Positions 18,152 to 25,022 of a DNA stretch of 64,000 nucleotides are shown one piece after another. The position numbers and the translations under genes are program-made. The stretch is from NCBI RefSeq assembly GCF_001938945.1, contig NZ_MKIO01000021.1, positions 248,001 through 312,000 of the forward strand, given 5' to 3'. The DNA comes from Xaviernesmea rhizosphaerae. GTDB lineage: Bacteria > Pseudomonadota > Alphaproteobacteria > Rhizobiales > Rhizobiaceae. Below the pieces are notes generated by a model. That model did not search any database. It was not told where the DNA came from and was given only the letters and a program-made list of their open reading frames with translations. How positions within the stretch are numbered: the stretch's first letter is position 1; every line of letters begins with the position of its first letter.

Positions 18152-18369
18152 CGCGCGGCGCTCCGGGGCGCAATCTCGCGCTGCCACTGGCTGTTGGCGA
18201 GATCGCGCGCGGCGTCGCCATGCGCGTCCAGCTGCTCCTTCGTGAAATGCGCGCGCAGCTGGCTTTCGTGGCAGCCTTCGCCGTAGTGGCGCATCTTGTC
18301 GCAGATGGCCTCGGCCACGGGGTGGAGTTTGGTGATGGTCTCGACGACGGCGGCTTTGGTCTTGGACAT
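18148..18369 (-). CDS. Small phage protein, first gene of left minus-strand operon (73 aa)
   Basis: ATG 18369 with a strong AGGAGGG about seven bases upstream, marking the start of the leftward operon that runs to the PrtN-like gene. The sequence is helical and polar (VVETITKLHPVAEAICDKMRHYGEGCHES, then THFTKEQLDAHGD-like) without known motifs. The 4-nt overlap with the following gene indicates coupling. A leftward promoter must lie in 18370-18516, but no consensus box is clear. Confidence 0.7.
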   Translation of the reverse strand: MSKTKAAVVETITKLHPVAEAICDKMRHYGEGCHESQLRAHFTKEQLDAHGDAARDLANSQWQREIAPRSAAR

Positions 18370-18516
18370 GGTGCCCTCCTGGGCATAGCTTGCGTGGAAG
18401 TTGTGTTTCCGATTGCGCTCTCGGCGTCACGTCGGGCATGGTTAAAGGGCGGGAGCGGCGGCCTAGGCAGGGCGCGCCGCTCCCTTCATCCACCGCAGGA
18501 ACGTAGGAAGCATGCG

Positions 18517-18645
18517 ATGAACGATGTGAAAGTAGACAAGGGATGGGGGCCGAGGCAGCCCGTTCTTTCCGAACCGAAGCCCAATGGGGGGCCTGCGGGG
18601 CCACGCCAGCCGAGCGCACCGCCGCCGCCCCCGGTCAAAAAGTAG
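18517..18645 (+). CDS. Tiny proline-rich protein (42 aa)
   Basis: ATG 18517 with AGGAAG about eight bases upstream; ends 8 nt before the 2-TM protein gene. Composition is dominated by Pro and Gly, ending PSAPPPPPVKK, probably unstructured. Too small to classify, but the ribosome-binding site and tight spacing to the next gene support translation; it may act as a leader or partner of the membrane protein. Confidence 0.55.
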   Translation: MNDVKVDKGWGPRQPVLSEPKPNGGPAGPRQPSAPPPPPVKK

Positions 18646-18653
18646 GACGAGCG

Positions 18654-19196
18654 ATGGACCGCGACCTGATCCGTTTCAATGTGCTGAGAAATGCGCTTTA
18701 TCACACGTCGCGGCGGCTCACCTTCGAGCGCTGGAACCGCTGGTGCAACCTGGCGGTTCTTCTTCTGGGCGCAAGCGCCTTCGCGGAAGCCAGCCGCCGC
18801 CTGCAGATCAGCGAAATTGCGCTTTACACGGGCTTTGCCACGGCCCTGATCGGTGGATTGCAGCTCGTCTTCGATTTTGCCGGCAAGGCCCGCGACCATC
18901 AGGCGCTGCAACGCGATTACTACCACCTGCTGGCCGATATCGAGGAATGCACCGACGCGACTGATGCGGTGCGCGCCGCCTGGCAGGGGCGCATATCGCG
19001 TATCGCTGCCGACGAACCGCCCATGCTTCGCGCGCTGGACGCCAAGGCCTACAACGATGCGTTGGCCGGCATGGTCGGCTTTCCGCAGGACCAGCGCCTG
19101 ATCATTCCCGCGTGGCACCGCATTTTCGGCCAGTTCTGGGCCTTCGAAGGGCACAATTACCGGATGGTCTGCGAAGTGCCGGGCAAGAGCGCCTAA
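18654..19196 (+). CDS. Two-TM SLATT-like membrane protein
   Basis: 180-residue protein. It begins with a basic helix (VLRNALYHTSRRLTFERWNRW), followed by two adjacent membrane segments (CNLAVLLLGASAFAEA and LYTGFATALIGGLQLVFDF), then an extended helical tail (KARDHQALQRDYYHLLADIEE) and a soluble end. This order recalls SLATT-domain proteins, predicted pore-forming effectors in nucleotide-sensing defence systems, but no SMODS or SLOG partner is nearby, so the family link is tentative. It is transcribed divergently from the left operon and faces the repressor. It could be a lysogeny-expressed exclusion protein. Confidence 0.7.
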   Translation: MDRDLIRFNVLRNALYHTSRRLTFERWNRWCNLAVLLLGASAFAEASRRLQISEIALYTGFATALIGGLQLVFDFAGKARDHQALQRDYYHLLADIEECTDATDAVRAAWQGRISRIAADEPPMLRALDAKAYNDALAGMVGFPQDQRLIIPAWHRIFGQFWAFEGHNYRMVCEVPGKSA

Positions 19197-19230
19197 GCGA
19201 CTTGCTGCATGGGTGTTGTCTGGTGACATA

Positions 19231-19262
19231 GAAAAGCCGCTCCATGGGAACCCATGGGCGGC
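19231..19262 (-). terminator. Probable terminator of the repressor transcript
   Basis: Near-perfect hairpin (arms GCCGC and CCATGGG, two-base loop, one bulge) at 19236-19262, followed on the minus strand by TTTTC. It lies between the repressor and the convergent 2-TM gene. Confidence 0.5.
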
Positions 19263-19311
19263 GCGGTATGCGAGACCTGTTCAGCGCCGTCCGGTATGGG
19301 ATGACGCAACG

Positions 19312-19352
19312 TAATGGGCAAAATCCCATTATGTCAATGGGCAAAATCCCAT
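19312..19352. promoter_or_regulatory. Left operator pair of the phage repressor
   Basis: Two palindromes with the same centre: TAATGGG-CAAAAT-CCCATTA at 19312-19331 and ATGGG-CAAAAT-CCCAT at 19337-19352, 23 bp centre to centre. They share ATGGGC half-sites with the palindromes at 20125-20151. They lie downstream of the repressor gene, where no other gene start is evident. Confidence 0.65.
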
Positions 19353-19418
19353 CACACAGGCGCAAAGCCAGCAACGGCAAATTCACCGCATGTTATGCCT
19401 TGCGATTTTTGGAGATCC

Positions 19419-20078
19419 TCACTCTTTCGAGATGGCGTAAACGACCTTGCCGATGACAGTGACTTCGTCACCATCATGCATTCCGTCTTCTAAAGAAATG
19501 GGCGCCTGAAACAGAGGATCGGTTGATTCTGGCAAGAGCCATAAGCGACCATTATCGTCTTTATGAAGAAGCTTAACAGTGTGCTCGACTTCCCCTGATG
19601 CTCTTTTGCGCTCAACAATATAGCGCTTTCCGGGGATGGGACGCTCTCTCGTTTCAATTAGCTTCGTAAAAACGACAACAGTATTTTCTGGGTAGCGCTT
19701 ATTCATAGATGGGCCGCGCGTTTCTGCCGCATACAGAGGTTTTGACTTCAACTCTGCATCATCCGGCACGAAGACATCATAGCGTCTCTCTGTCAGCCAT
19801 TCCCAGCTTTCTTCCCAAATTCCAGCTTGAACGAATGCGCGTACTTCAACTCTGCGCAGTTTTATTTCTGGAGACTTTGCTTCTCCCAATAGAAACGACA
19901 CCGGTTTTTTTAAAACAACGGCGAGTGACATGAAGTGATCAATCTTGGGTGTTCTGTCACGCTCTAAAATATCGCGCACAAAGGTCTCGCCCATGCCCGC
20001 AGCAATGGACGCCTCTTTCATGCTTAACCCTTGTTCATCAAGTGCTTGACGCACTCGTTCTTTCCATCCGCCAGACAT
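19419..20078 (-). CDS. Phage repressor, HTH plus S24 peptidase (CI/LexA-like)
   Basis: 219 residues. N-terminal XRE-type helix-turn-helix (GLSMKEASIAAGMGETFVRDILE) and C-terminal S24 peptidase domain. The likely self-cleavage site is the Ala-Gly in FVQAGIWE; the nucleophile Ser is in RGPSMNKRYPE and the catalytic Lys in HTVKLLH. Such repressors hold the lytic promoters off and cleave themselves when RecA is activated by DNA damage. The start at 20078 keeps the HTH at the usual position but lacks a good ribosome-binding site; ATG 20129 inside the operator is an alternative. Base composition is lower in GC than the structural genes. It is divergent from a Cro-like gene across overlapping operators. 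Confidence 0.9.
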   Translation of the reverse strand: MSGGWKERVRQALDEQGLSMKEASIAAGMGETFVRDILERDRTPKIDHFMSLAVVLKKPVSFLLGEAKSPEIKLRRVEVRAFVQAGIWEESWEWLTERRYDVFVPDDAELKSKPLYAAETRGPSMNKRYPENTVVVFTKLIETRERPIPGKRYIVERKRASGEVEHTVKLLHKDDNGRLWLLPESTDPLFQAPISLEDGMHDGDEVTVIGKVVYAISKE

Positions 20079-20124
20079 GGAGGGACATTGCCCAACGTGC
20101 CAACGGAAGTCACTTGGGTTATAG

Positions 20125-20151
20125 CCCATTGACAAATGGGCTTTTGCCCAT
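20125..20151. promoter_or_regulatory. Right operators between repressor and Cro-like genes
   Basis: Two overlapping palindromes: CCCATTGACAAATGGG (20125-20140) and ATGGGCTTTTGCCCAT (20136-20151). The first contains TTGACA, a consensus -35 box for rightward transcription, so bound repressor would cover the promoter of the Cro-like gene. Confidence 0.75.
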
Positions 20152-20163
20152 GATGGTTTAGGC

Positions 20164-20364
20164 ATGATCACAGTTCAATCCATCATTGATAGCATTGAGG
20201 CCCACTGTCACGCCCGTGGGATTGCGGAGACGACGTTCGGTAAGCGTGCGGTCAACGATGGAAAACTCTTGGCGCGCTTGCGTGCAGGCAAGTCGATCAG
20301 CATCGACACCTACAATCGCATTCAAGAAGTTTTGCAAAGTGATACGCGGGAGGCCGCCGAGTGA
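20164..20364 (+). CDS. Cro-like small DNA-binding protein (66 aa)
   Basis: ATG 20164, 12 nt after the operator. The sequence (RGIAETTFGKRAVNDGKLLARLRAGKSISIDTYNRIQEVL) reads as a helix-turn-helix: the second helix TFGKRAVND and recognition helix KLLARLRAGKS, a pattern seen in small phage regulators. Divergent placement from the S24 repressor is the classical genetic-switch layout, so it should counteract the repressor and start the lytic programme. No typical ribosome-binding site is visible, and translation may be leaderless or nearly so. Confidence 0.75.
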   Translation: MITVQSIIDSIEAHCHARGIAETTFGKRAVNDGKLLARLRAGKSISIDTYNRIQEVLQSDTREAAE

Positions 20365-20390
20365 CGACCTCCGTCTTTGGAATCTCTGGC

Positions 20391-20657
20391 TCAGCTTTGA
20401 AATTCTTCGGCAATTGCGGTCGCTGCTGCGAAGGCGCCGTCTGCGAAGTCATCGAAGTTCTCATTTCCCGCTGCGACAGTCTCGGGCGCGCTGGCTTTGA
20501 GCTCGCGGGCGGCATTCAGCAGGGTCTCAAGAATGTCTGCGCCGCTTTGATGGGTTTTGAGGATCATCCCGACAGCTTGAGCGAGGATGGCGGTCCGACC
20601 GAGCATTGTGGCGTCGGCGGATTCCAACTGCATGATGTCGAATTGTGTCACGTCCAT
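20391..20657 (-). CDS. Phage hypothetical protein (88 aa)
   Basis: ATG 20657 with CGGAG upstream. Helical and acidic, with hydrophobic runs (MLGRTAILAQAVGMILKTHQSGADILETLLNAARELKAS) that look like a four-helix small protein, and a tail rich in Ala, Phe and Glu. Converges on the Cro-like gene, so it may be expressed in lysogeny. The opposite-strand frame 20361-20906 is Cys/Arg-rich and rejected. Function unknown. Confidence 0.6.
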   Translation of the reverse strand: MDVTQFDIMQLESADATMLGRTAILAQAVGMILKTHQSGADILETLLNAARELKASAPETVAAGNENFDDFADGAFAAATAIAEEFQS

Positions 20658-20712
20658 TATTCTTGCTCCGAAAAGTTGTGGCGATTGATCGGAGCACTGT
20701 GGCGTCCAGACG

Positions 20713-20892
20713 TCAAGCATGGCGTCTGGACGCTTGCGCTGCGCCTTCAGCGGGGAAGCCGAATGACGCGCCCCGCGCCTCGCTCTCCTCCCGCGCGGCT
20801 CGCCCCCCTCTCGGGCTGCGCCAGCGGCGCCGGCGCTCCTCCCTCGGCCGGCGCCGCTTTTTGCTTTCGTCTCGGTCGCTTTCGTCTGCCAT
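20713..20892 (-). CDS. Small highly basic protein (59 aa)
   Basis: ATG 20892 is preceded by a strong AAGGAGG six bases upstream, the main reason for calling it. The product is full of Arg and Glu (about 17 Arg in the first 40 residues, beginning MADESDRDESKKRRR) and resembles a nucleic-acid-binding or disordered peptide. It lies upstream of the 88-aa gene on the same strand, so the two could share a promoter in the 20893-20997 gap. The high-GC, low-complexity composition makes a false call possible. Confidence 0.4.
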   Translation of the reverse strand: MADESDRDESKKRRRPREERRRRWRSPRGGRAAREESEARGASFGFPAEGAAQASRRHA

Positions 20893-20997
20893 GCGGGCCT
20901 CCTTGATCTGATGGCCCTTTGATAGTCCGCGCAGGGCGCGGCTTCACGGAATCCTTTTCCCTTCGATTTTCCTTGACCTCTTTTCGGGGCTCTCTTC

Positions 20998-21450
20998 GTG
21001 CGCGCTATTTCCGACCATCATGCTCAAACCATCAAGGCGGCCACGGCAGCCGGTATCGAGGCGCTCGGAGGCGTCCGCCGGGCGTCGGACGCGCTGCGCG
21101 TCGGCTCGTCGACCCTGACGAAATATGCTTCGACCGCGCCGGAATGGGCTGACAGCTTCATCCGGCTGGATCTGGCGGTTGAGATGGACCGCCGCACCCA
21201 TCATCCGTTCCTGCTCACGGCGATGTCGCGGCTTGTCGGCGACCAGCCTGTGCCCGGCTTTGGCGAGGTGACGGCGCTTGCCATCCTGCGGCTGGATGGC
21301 GTGCTTGACGATGTCGTGCGCGAGGTGGCGCGCGCGATCGAGGATGGCCACGTGGACGCGCGCGAGCGCCAGGCCGTGCGCGCCCGGATCGTCGCCGCGA
21401 AGCAGGAACTGGCCCGCCTCGACGCGCTGATGATCGGGGGTGCGGGATGA
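20998..21450 (+). CDS. Phage early regulatory-type protein (150 aa)
   Basis: Starts at GTG 20998; there is no in-frame ATG before the conserved-looking region. The segment ALGGVRRASDALRVGSSTLTKYAS reads as a helix-turn-helix, followed by WADSFIRLDLAVEMDRRTHHPFLLTAMSRLVG. The layout resembles phage CII-type regulatory proteins, in which the DNA-binding part is followed by an oligomerisation helix. It is the first gene of the rightward early operon, overlapping the next gene by 4 nt. The CII comparison is tentative. Confidence 0.72.
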   Translation: MRAISDHHAQTIKAATAAGIEALGGVRRASDALRVGSSTLTKYASTAPEWADSFIRLDLAVEMDRRTHHPFLLTAMSRLVGDQPVPGFGEVTALAILRLDGVLDDVVREVARAIEDGHVDARERQAVRARIVAAKQELARLDALMIGGAG

Positions 21451-21653
21451 GCGACACCAGCGCCCTCGAAATTCAGCGCGCTATCGAACGCCTATCCGCC
21501 CTCTCGCCCGATGACAGAGAGGCGTTCAACCTAGCCGTGACGCTGGCCACGTTGCTCGGGCTGCGCCGCGGCCTTCCGGACCAGCAGATGCTTGTCGCGC
21601 TTCATGCGGCCATGCGCCATCTGCGCACTCGCCAATCCCACGAGGTGCATTAA
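21447..21653 (+). CDS. Small phage protein (68 aa)
   Basis: ATG 21447 overlaps the preceding stop (ATGA), and its own TAA overlaps the next ATG. All-helical, polar protein (IQRAIERLSALSPDDREAFNLAVTLATLLG). No known domain. Coupled translation on both sides makes it a solid member of the early operon, but its role cannot be told. Confidence 0.68.
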   Translation: MSDTSALEIQRAIERLSALSPDDREAFNLAVTLATLLGLRRGLPDQQMLVALHAAMRHLRTRQSHEVH

Positions 21654-21994
21654 TGGCCTCACCCCGCAAACCCGCCCGCCCGCTGGTGGCGATGACCATC
21701 TATGTGCCTGAACAGGCCCTGCCGACGCTGGATCGGCAGGGCCGCGCGCGGGGCTTGAGCCGCACGCAATGGGCCGGCCAGCTGTTCGACGCCGGCTTTG
21801 CCGCTGCCTGCGCGCGGGAAAAGAGCATGCCGGTTCTCGACTCCGATCTCGACGCCATCCTTGGCGCGACGCTGCTTTTGCGCGCGCGCGAGGGCTGGGA
21901 TGTGCCCGCGCTCGCCAAGGCGCTCGGCGTGCCGGAGGCGACGATCGAGCGGATTCTCGATGGCTGGAGCGATTACCGGAGGGCCTCGCTGTGA
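21653..21994 (+). CDS. Phage protein with possible ribbon-helix-helix/HTH parts (113 aa)
   Basis: ATG 21653 within TAATG. The N-terminal segment [37 protein letters not shown] looks like a ribbon-helix-helix, with a beta strand followed by two helices. The C-terminal part [25 protein letters not shown] reads as a helix-turn-helix. Two DNA-binding units in a small early protein suggest a regulator. Neither assignment has been tested. It runs into the GapR gene with a GTGA overlap. Confidence 0.68.
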   Translation: MASPRKPARPLVAMTIYVPEQALPTLDRQGRARGLSRTQWAGQLFDAGFAAACAREKSMPVLDSDLDAILGATLLLRAREGWDVPALAKALGVPEATIERILDGWSDYRRASL

Positions 21995-22347
21995 GCGAAT
22001 ACGACCACTATACGCCGCGCGCCTTCTCGCCGCCGGACCCGGAAGCCGCCGACGAGCGCCGCGCCATCAAGTCGGCCGTGAAATCCGAGGGGGTGCAGGT
22101 GGCGAACGACCATCTGCGCAGCTTCATCGAGCGGATCGAGCGGCTGGAGGAAGACAAGAAGACGATCGCCGACGACATCAAGGATGTCTATGGCGAGGCC
22201 AAGGCCACGGGATTTGACACGAGGATCCTGCGCAAGGTGATCGCTATCCGGAAACAGGATGCCAGCGCGCGCGCCGAGCAAGAAGCCGTTCTCGACAGCT
22301 ATCTTGCGGCGCTGGGCATGATCGAGAGCGACGGGGGCGAGGCATGA
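21991..22347 (+). CDS. gapR: GapR-family (DUF2312) nucleoid-associated protein
   Basis: 118 residues, starting at GTG 21991 (GGAGGG upstream, overlapping the previous stop). The core [52 protein letters not shown] is the DUF2312 signature, followed by the usual acidic [15 protein letters not shown] helix. Caulobacter GapR is a tetramer that encloses overtwisted, AT-rich DNA ahead of moving replisomes and RNA polymerases and stimulates gyrase and topoisomerase IV. A phage copy may assist phage replication or alter host chromosome architecture. The N-terminal 35 residues ([20 protein letters not shown]) are an extension compared with the core. Confidence 0.9.
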   Translation: MSEYDHYTPRAFSPPDPEAADERRAIKSAVKSEGVQVANDHLRSFIERIERLEEDKKTIADDIKDVYGEAKATGFDTRILRKVIAIRKQDASARAEQEAVLDSYLAALGMIESDGGEA

Positions 22348-23723
22348 CGGCGCTCGGCGAACGGCAGCTCGCGGCCCTGTCGACGGCAGTCGAACAGGGC
22401 TTTTTCGATGATGGCGGGGACAGCGGCGCGCGGAAGGCGGCCACGGCGCTGAATATGCAGGGCCTGCTGGCGCGCGACCCCAAGCGCGGCGGGGTCTGGT
22501 ATCCGACCGTCACCGGCACCGAGCGGGTGGCAGAGGCGCCGGCCGCCCGGCCGGGCGCGGATGGACCTTATCAGGTGATGCCGCCGCTTTCGGATCAGGA
22601 CTACGCGGCGCTGAAAGCCGATATTGCCGCCCATGGCGTGAAATCCCCGGTCGATTATGACGAGGCCGGCAACATTCTGGACGGGCACCACCGCGTGGCG
22701 ATCTGCCGCGAGCTGGGTCTGAACGACTGGCCGCGCTTCGTGCGCAAGGGATTGAGCGAGGAGGCCAAGCGGGACTTTGCCCTGTCGATCAACCTGCTGC
22801 GGCGTCACCTCTCGCTTGCGCAGCGCCGGGCCATCGCGGCCGCCGAGCTGCGGGCGAAGCCGGAGAGTTCGGCGCGCGCCATCGCCGAAAAGGTAGGCGT
22901 GGATCACAAGACGGTCGGCGCTATCCGCAAGGAGATGGAGAGCACTGGGGAAATTCCCCAGTCGAAAACCGTCGTCGGCCGCAATGGCGTGCGCAAGCCG
23001 GCCGTGCAGCCGATCCGCACCATGTACCTGCCGGAAAAGGCGAATGTGCGCGAGGTGAAAGCGGTCGCCAAGGCGATCCGCACAGCCGAAATGGCCACAT
23101 CGCGCACCATCAAGAAAGGCCTGATCCGCGCCATTGCCGAGAAGGGCGAGATCCGCGCCGGCCATCTGCCGCGCGCGGCCTTTCCGGTCGGCTATGCCGA
23201 TCCGCCCTGGGAACAGCAGGCGTGGAGCGACGAGACGGGGCAGGATCGGGGCTTACCCTATCCGCCCATGCCGCTCGACGCCATCAAGGGCTTGTGTGCC
23301 GGCGAGGCCTCGCCTTTCACGCGGGACGCCGTGCTGTTTCTCTGGGTCACGACCTCGCGTCTGGCGGATGGCATCGACGTTCTGCGCGCCTGGGGCTTTG
23401 CCTATGTCTCGGCCATCACGTGGGACAAGGAGCTGATCGGCCTGGGCCGATGGGTGCGCGACCGCACCGAACATCTGCTGATCGGCAAGCGCGGCAATTT
23501 TCCGGGCCTGACCGAAGGCACGCAACCAGCCTCGCTCTTTGCCGAGCGCCGGCAGGGCCATTCGCGCAAGCCGGAAGCGATCGCGCGGATGATCGACCGG
23601 CTGTTTCCCGACCTCCCGAAGATCGAGCTGTTCCAGCGCGCCGAGAGCCTGGCGCTGGACGATGTCAGGCGGGGCGACGGCTGGCACCTTTGGGGATTTG
23701 AGGCGGGGGAGACTGCGCCATGA
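22344..23723 (+). CDS. ParB-like domain fused to MT-A70 adenine methyltransferase
   Basis: 459 residues. The N-terminal 60 form a small unassigned helical unit; residues about 78-190 are ParB/Srx-like ([46 protein letters not shown]), with a helix-turn-helix after it ([21 protein letters not shown]). The C-terminal half is an MT-A70-type N6-adenine methyltransferase with the ADPPWE catalytic motif and the later [12 protein letters not shown]. Phage methyltransferases of this family modify DNA to escape restriction or regulate genes; the ParB part likely gives sequence preference. ATG 22344 overlaps the gapR stop by 4 nt. No cognate restriction enzyme is adjacent. Confidence 0.9.
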   Translation: MTALGERQLAALSTAVEQGFFDDGGDSGARKAATALNMQGLLARDPKRGGVWYPTVTGTERVAEAPAARPGADGPYQVMPPLSDQDYAALKADIAAHGVKSPVDYDEAGNILDGHHRVAICRELGLNDWPRFVRKGLSEEAKRDFALSINLLRRHLSLAQRRAIAAAELRAKPESSARAIAEKVGVDHKTVGAIRKEMESTGEIPQSKTVVGRNGVRKPAVQPIRTMYLPEKANVREVKAVAKAIRTAEMATSRTIKKGLIRAIAEKGEIRAGHLPRAAFPVGYADPPWEQQAWSDETGQDRGLPYPPMPLDAIKGLCAGEASPFTRDAVLFLWVTTSRLADGIDVLRAWGFAYVSAITWDKELIGLGRWVRDRTEHLLIGKRGNFPGLTEGTQPASLFAERRQGHSRKPEAIARMIDRLFPDLPKIELFQRAESLALDDVRRGDGWHLWGFEAGETAP

Positions 23724-24151
23724 ATACGCGAGTTTTGCGCATGTGCGCACGCAGCCCTTACCACGGCGACAATTCGCGTACCGTCTCAGCGCTCGGCGAT
23801 CTGCAGCCGACCGTCTTCGGCGTCGAGGGTCGGCGCTTGGATCTTCGGACCCTAGAGCGTTCGCCGGGTCCGGGCCGGATCGTCTTTAGCTGCGGCGCAC
23901 TGATTGCGCATCCTCTCTATGGCGAAACGTGGTGCGTGATGACCTATGAGCTGCCACGCCAGAAGAACGCGGCCAAGGCCGCTTTGGCCGAGCTGGAAGC
24001 CTGCGCGCGGGACGGCAGGCCGACGCCTGCACGCGCCGCATGGGACAGGTATTGCGCGGAAAAGGCTGCGGCAAAGGCGACGCGGGCCAGCGCACCGGCA
24101 AGGCATGTGCACTCAACGGGCCAATTCGATCTTCTTGGAGCGCTGCTGTGA
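23720..24151 (+). CDS. Phage hypothetical protein (143 aa)
   Basis: ATG 23720 overlaps the methyltransferase stop by 4 nt. The first half is mixed (CARSPYHGDNSRTVSALGDLQPTVFGVEGRRLDLRTLERSPG), the second a Lys/Ala-rich helix (LPRQKNAAKAALAELEACARDGRPTPARAAWDRYCAEKAAAK). An internal ATG at 23939 could be the true start, giving a 70-residue helical protein. No domain is recognised. It converges on the hicB gene. Confidence 0.6.
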   Translation: MNTRVLRMCARSPYHGDNSRTVSALGDLQPTVFGVEGRRLDLRTLERSPGPGRIVFSCGALIAHPLYGETWCVMTYELPRQKNAAKAALAELEACARDGRPTPARAAWDRYCAEKAAAKATRASAPARHVHSTGQFDLLGALL

Positions 24152-24216
24152 GAGCAAATCTCCTTGGCGTCGGCGAGGCCGAACCGCGCCTGTCCACCAG
24201 CTCAAGCGGCGGAATG

Positions 24217-24648
24217 CTATTCCGCCGCCTCCAGGCCGATCACCAGCCTTTGTCCCATGGCGGCCAGAGCAGCGGCCATCAGCGGCAGCTTCGTGGACGT
24301 GTCAGGGTCGAGCAGGCGGCGCGCTTCCTTCTCATCCTTTCCGATCCGGCGCGCCAGCTCGCTGCGCGAAATCCCCGCCGCGCGGAAGGTTTCGATCAGC
24401 GCAATCTTCATGGCCACCTCGGGCGCGGGCGCCACCATCACGCCCTCCGTTGCCGTGGGGACGGGCAAGGTGCGACCCATCTCCAGATAGGTCAGGAGCG
24501 CCACGCCAAGCGCATCTTCGGCCATGGCGCGCGCATCGGCCATATCCTCGCCCTCGGTGATGGCCTCGGGCACATCGGCGAAGGTGACGGTAAAGCCGCC
24601 CTCGCGCTCGGTCGGCTCAAAGGTGGCGGCGTAAGCATAGGTCTTCAT
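24217..24648 (-). CDS. hicB: HicB-type antitoxin
   Basis: 143 residues. The degenerate RNase-H-like HicB fold is seen in YAATFEPTEREGGFTVTFADVPEAITEGEDMADARAMAEDALGVAL, followed by a C-terminal helix-turn-helix (GISRSELARRIGKDEKEARRLL). HicB binds and inhibits HicA and represses the operon. The start at 24648 follows GAGGAAG; in-frame ATGs at 24654 and 24663 are possible. Order hicA then hicB, 66 nt apart, with a strong palindrome at the hicA stop. In a prophage, such a module can stabilise the lysogen or act in abortive infection. Confidence 0.88.
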   Translation of the reverse strand: MKTYAYAATFEPTEREGGFTVTFADVPEAITEGEDMADARAMAEDALGVALLTYLEMGRTLPVPTATEGVMVAPAPEVAMKIALIETFRAAGISRSELARRIGKDEKEARRLLDPDTSTKLPLMAAALAAMGQRLVIGLEAAE

Positions 24649-24706
24649 GGTCATCTTCCTCATGGTTTCAGATGGGCCAGTCGCTTCAGAAGGGAGAGAG
24701 CAGAAA

Positions 24707-24730
24707 GCTGGGGCTCACGTGAGCCCCAGC
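24707..24730 (-). terminator. Perfect 24-bp palindrome at the hicA stop (attenuator-like hairpin)
   Basis: Twelve-base arms GCTGGGGCTCAC and their complement meet without a spacer, spanning the hicA stop codon. On the minus strand the stem is followed by TTTCTG. It could act as a weak terminator setting the hicA:hicB ratio, or protect the transcript end. Confidence 0.5.
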
Positions 24731-24912
24731 GCCTTTCGGATCTTCGCGGCGGTCTTCGGGTCGATTTCCCGGCTCGGGAGGGTGGTGAAGCGGTCTGCGA
24801 ACCAGACCGTTGCATGCCCGCCTTTGCCTCTGGATTTCGATACCCGGAAGAAAACGCCCCGGATTTTCGCTTCCTGTCTCAGCTCCGCGATGAAGCGGTC
24901 TCTCTTGTCCAT
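24715..24912 (-). CDS. hicA: HicA-type mRNA interferase toxin
   Basis: 65 residues from ATG 24912; GGAG six bases further upstream supports this start over ATG 24948, which lies within an operator palindrome. The double-stranded RNA-binding-like fold of HicA is recognised in RVSKSRGKGGHATVWFADRFTTLP, with the catalytic His in GGHATV, ending in the helix IDPKTAAKIRKALGL. HicA cleaves mRNA when free of HicB. Orientation is opposite to the surrounding lytic genes, as expected for a gene expressed in the lysogen. Confidence 0.85.
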   Translation of the reverse strand: MDKRDRFIAELRQEAKIRGVFFRVSKSRGKGGHATVWFADRFTTLPSREIDPKTAAKIRKALGLT

Positions 24913-24940
24913 CTCCGTCTCCGTTTCGATGAAGACACTA

Positions 24941-24989
24941 TCGGACATTTTTGTCCGAACGTCAAGCGAAGTCGGATAAAAATATCCGA
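24941..24989. promoter_or_regulatory. Paired operators upstream of hicA
   Basis: Two 18-bp palindromes, TCGGACATTTTTGTCCGA (24941-24958) and TCGGATAAAAATATCCGA (24972-24989), share the pattern TCGGAnA-4-TnTCCGA. They start 31 bp apart, close to three helical turns, so two repressor dimers would sit on one face. Likely targets of the HicB helix-turn-helix; they also lie just upstream of the rightward gene at 25023. Confidence 0.75.
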
Positions 24990-25022
24990 ATTTTGCGGGC
25001 GGAAATTTGAGGAGGTGGGCCG

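Noticed and set aside
20361..20906. 181-codon plus-strand frame after the Cro-like gene
   Set aside because: Cys/Arg-rich, no motif; the minus-strand 88-aa frame has a better ribosome-binding site and normal composition.
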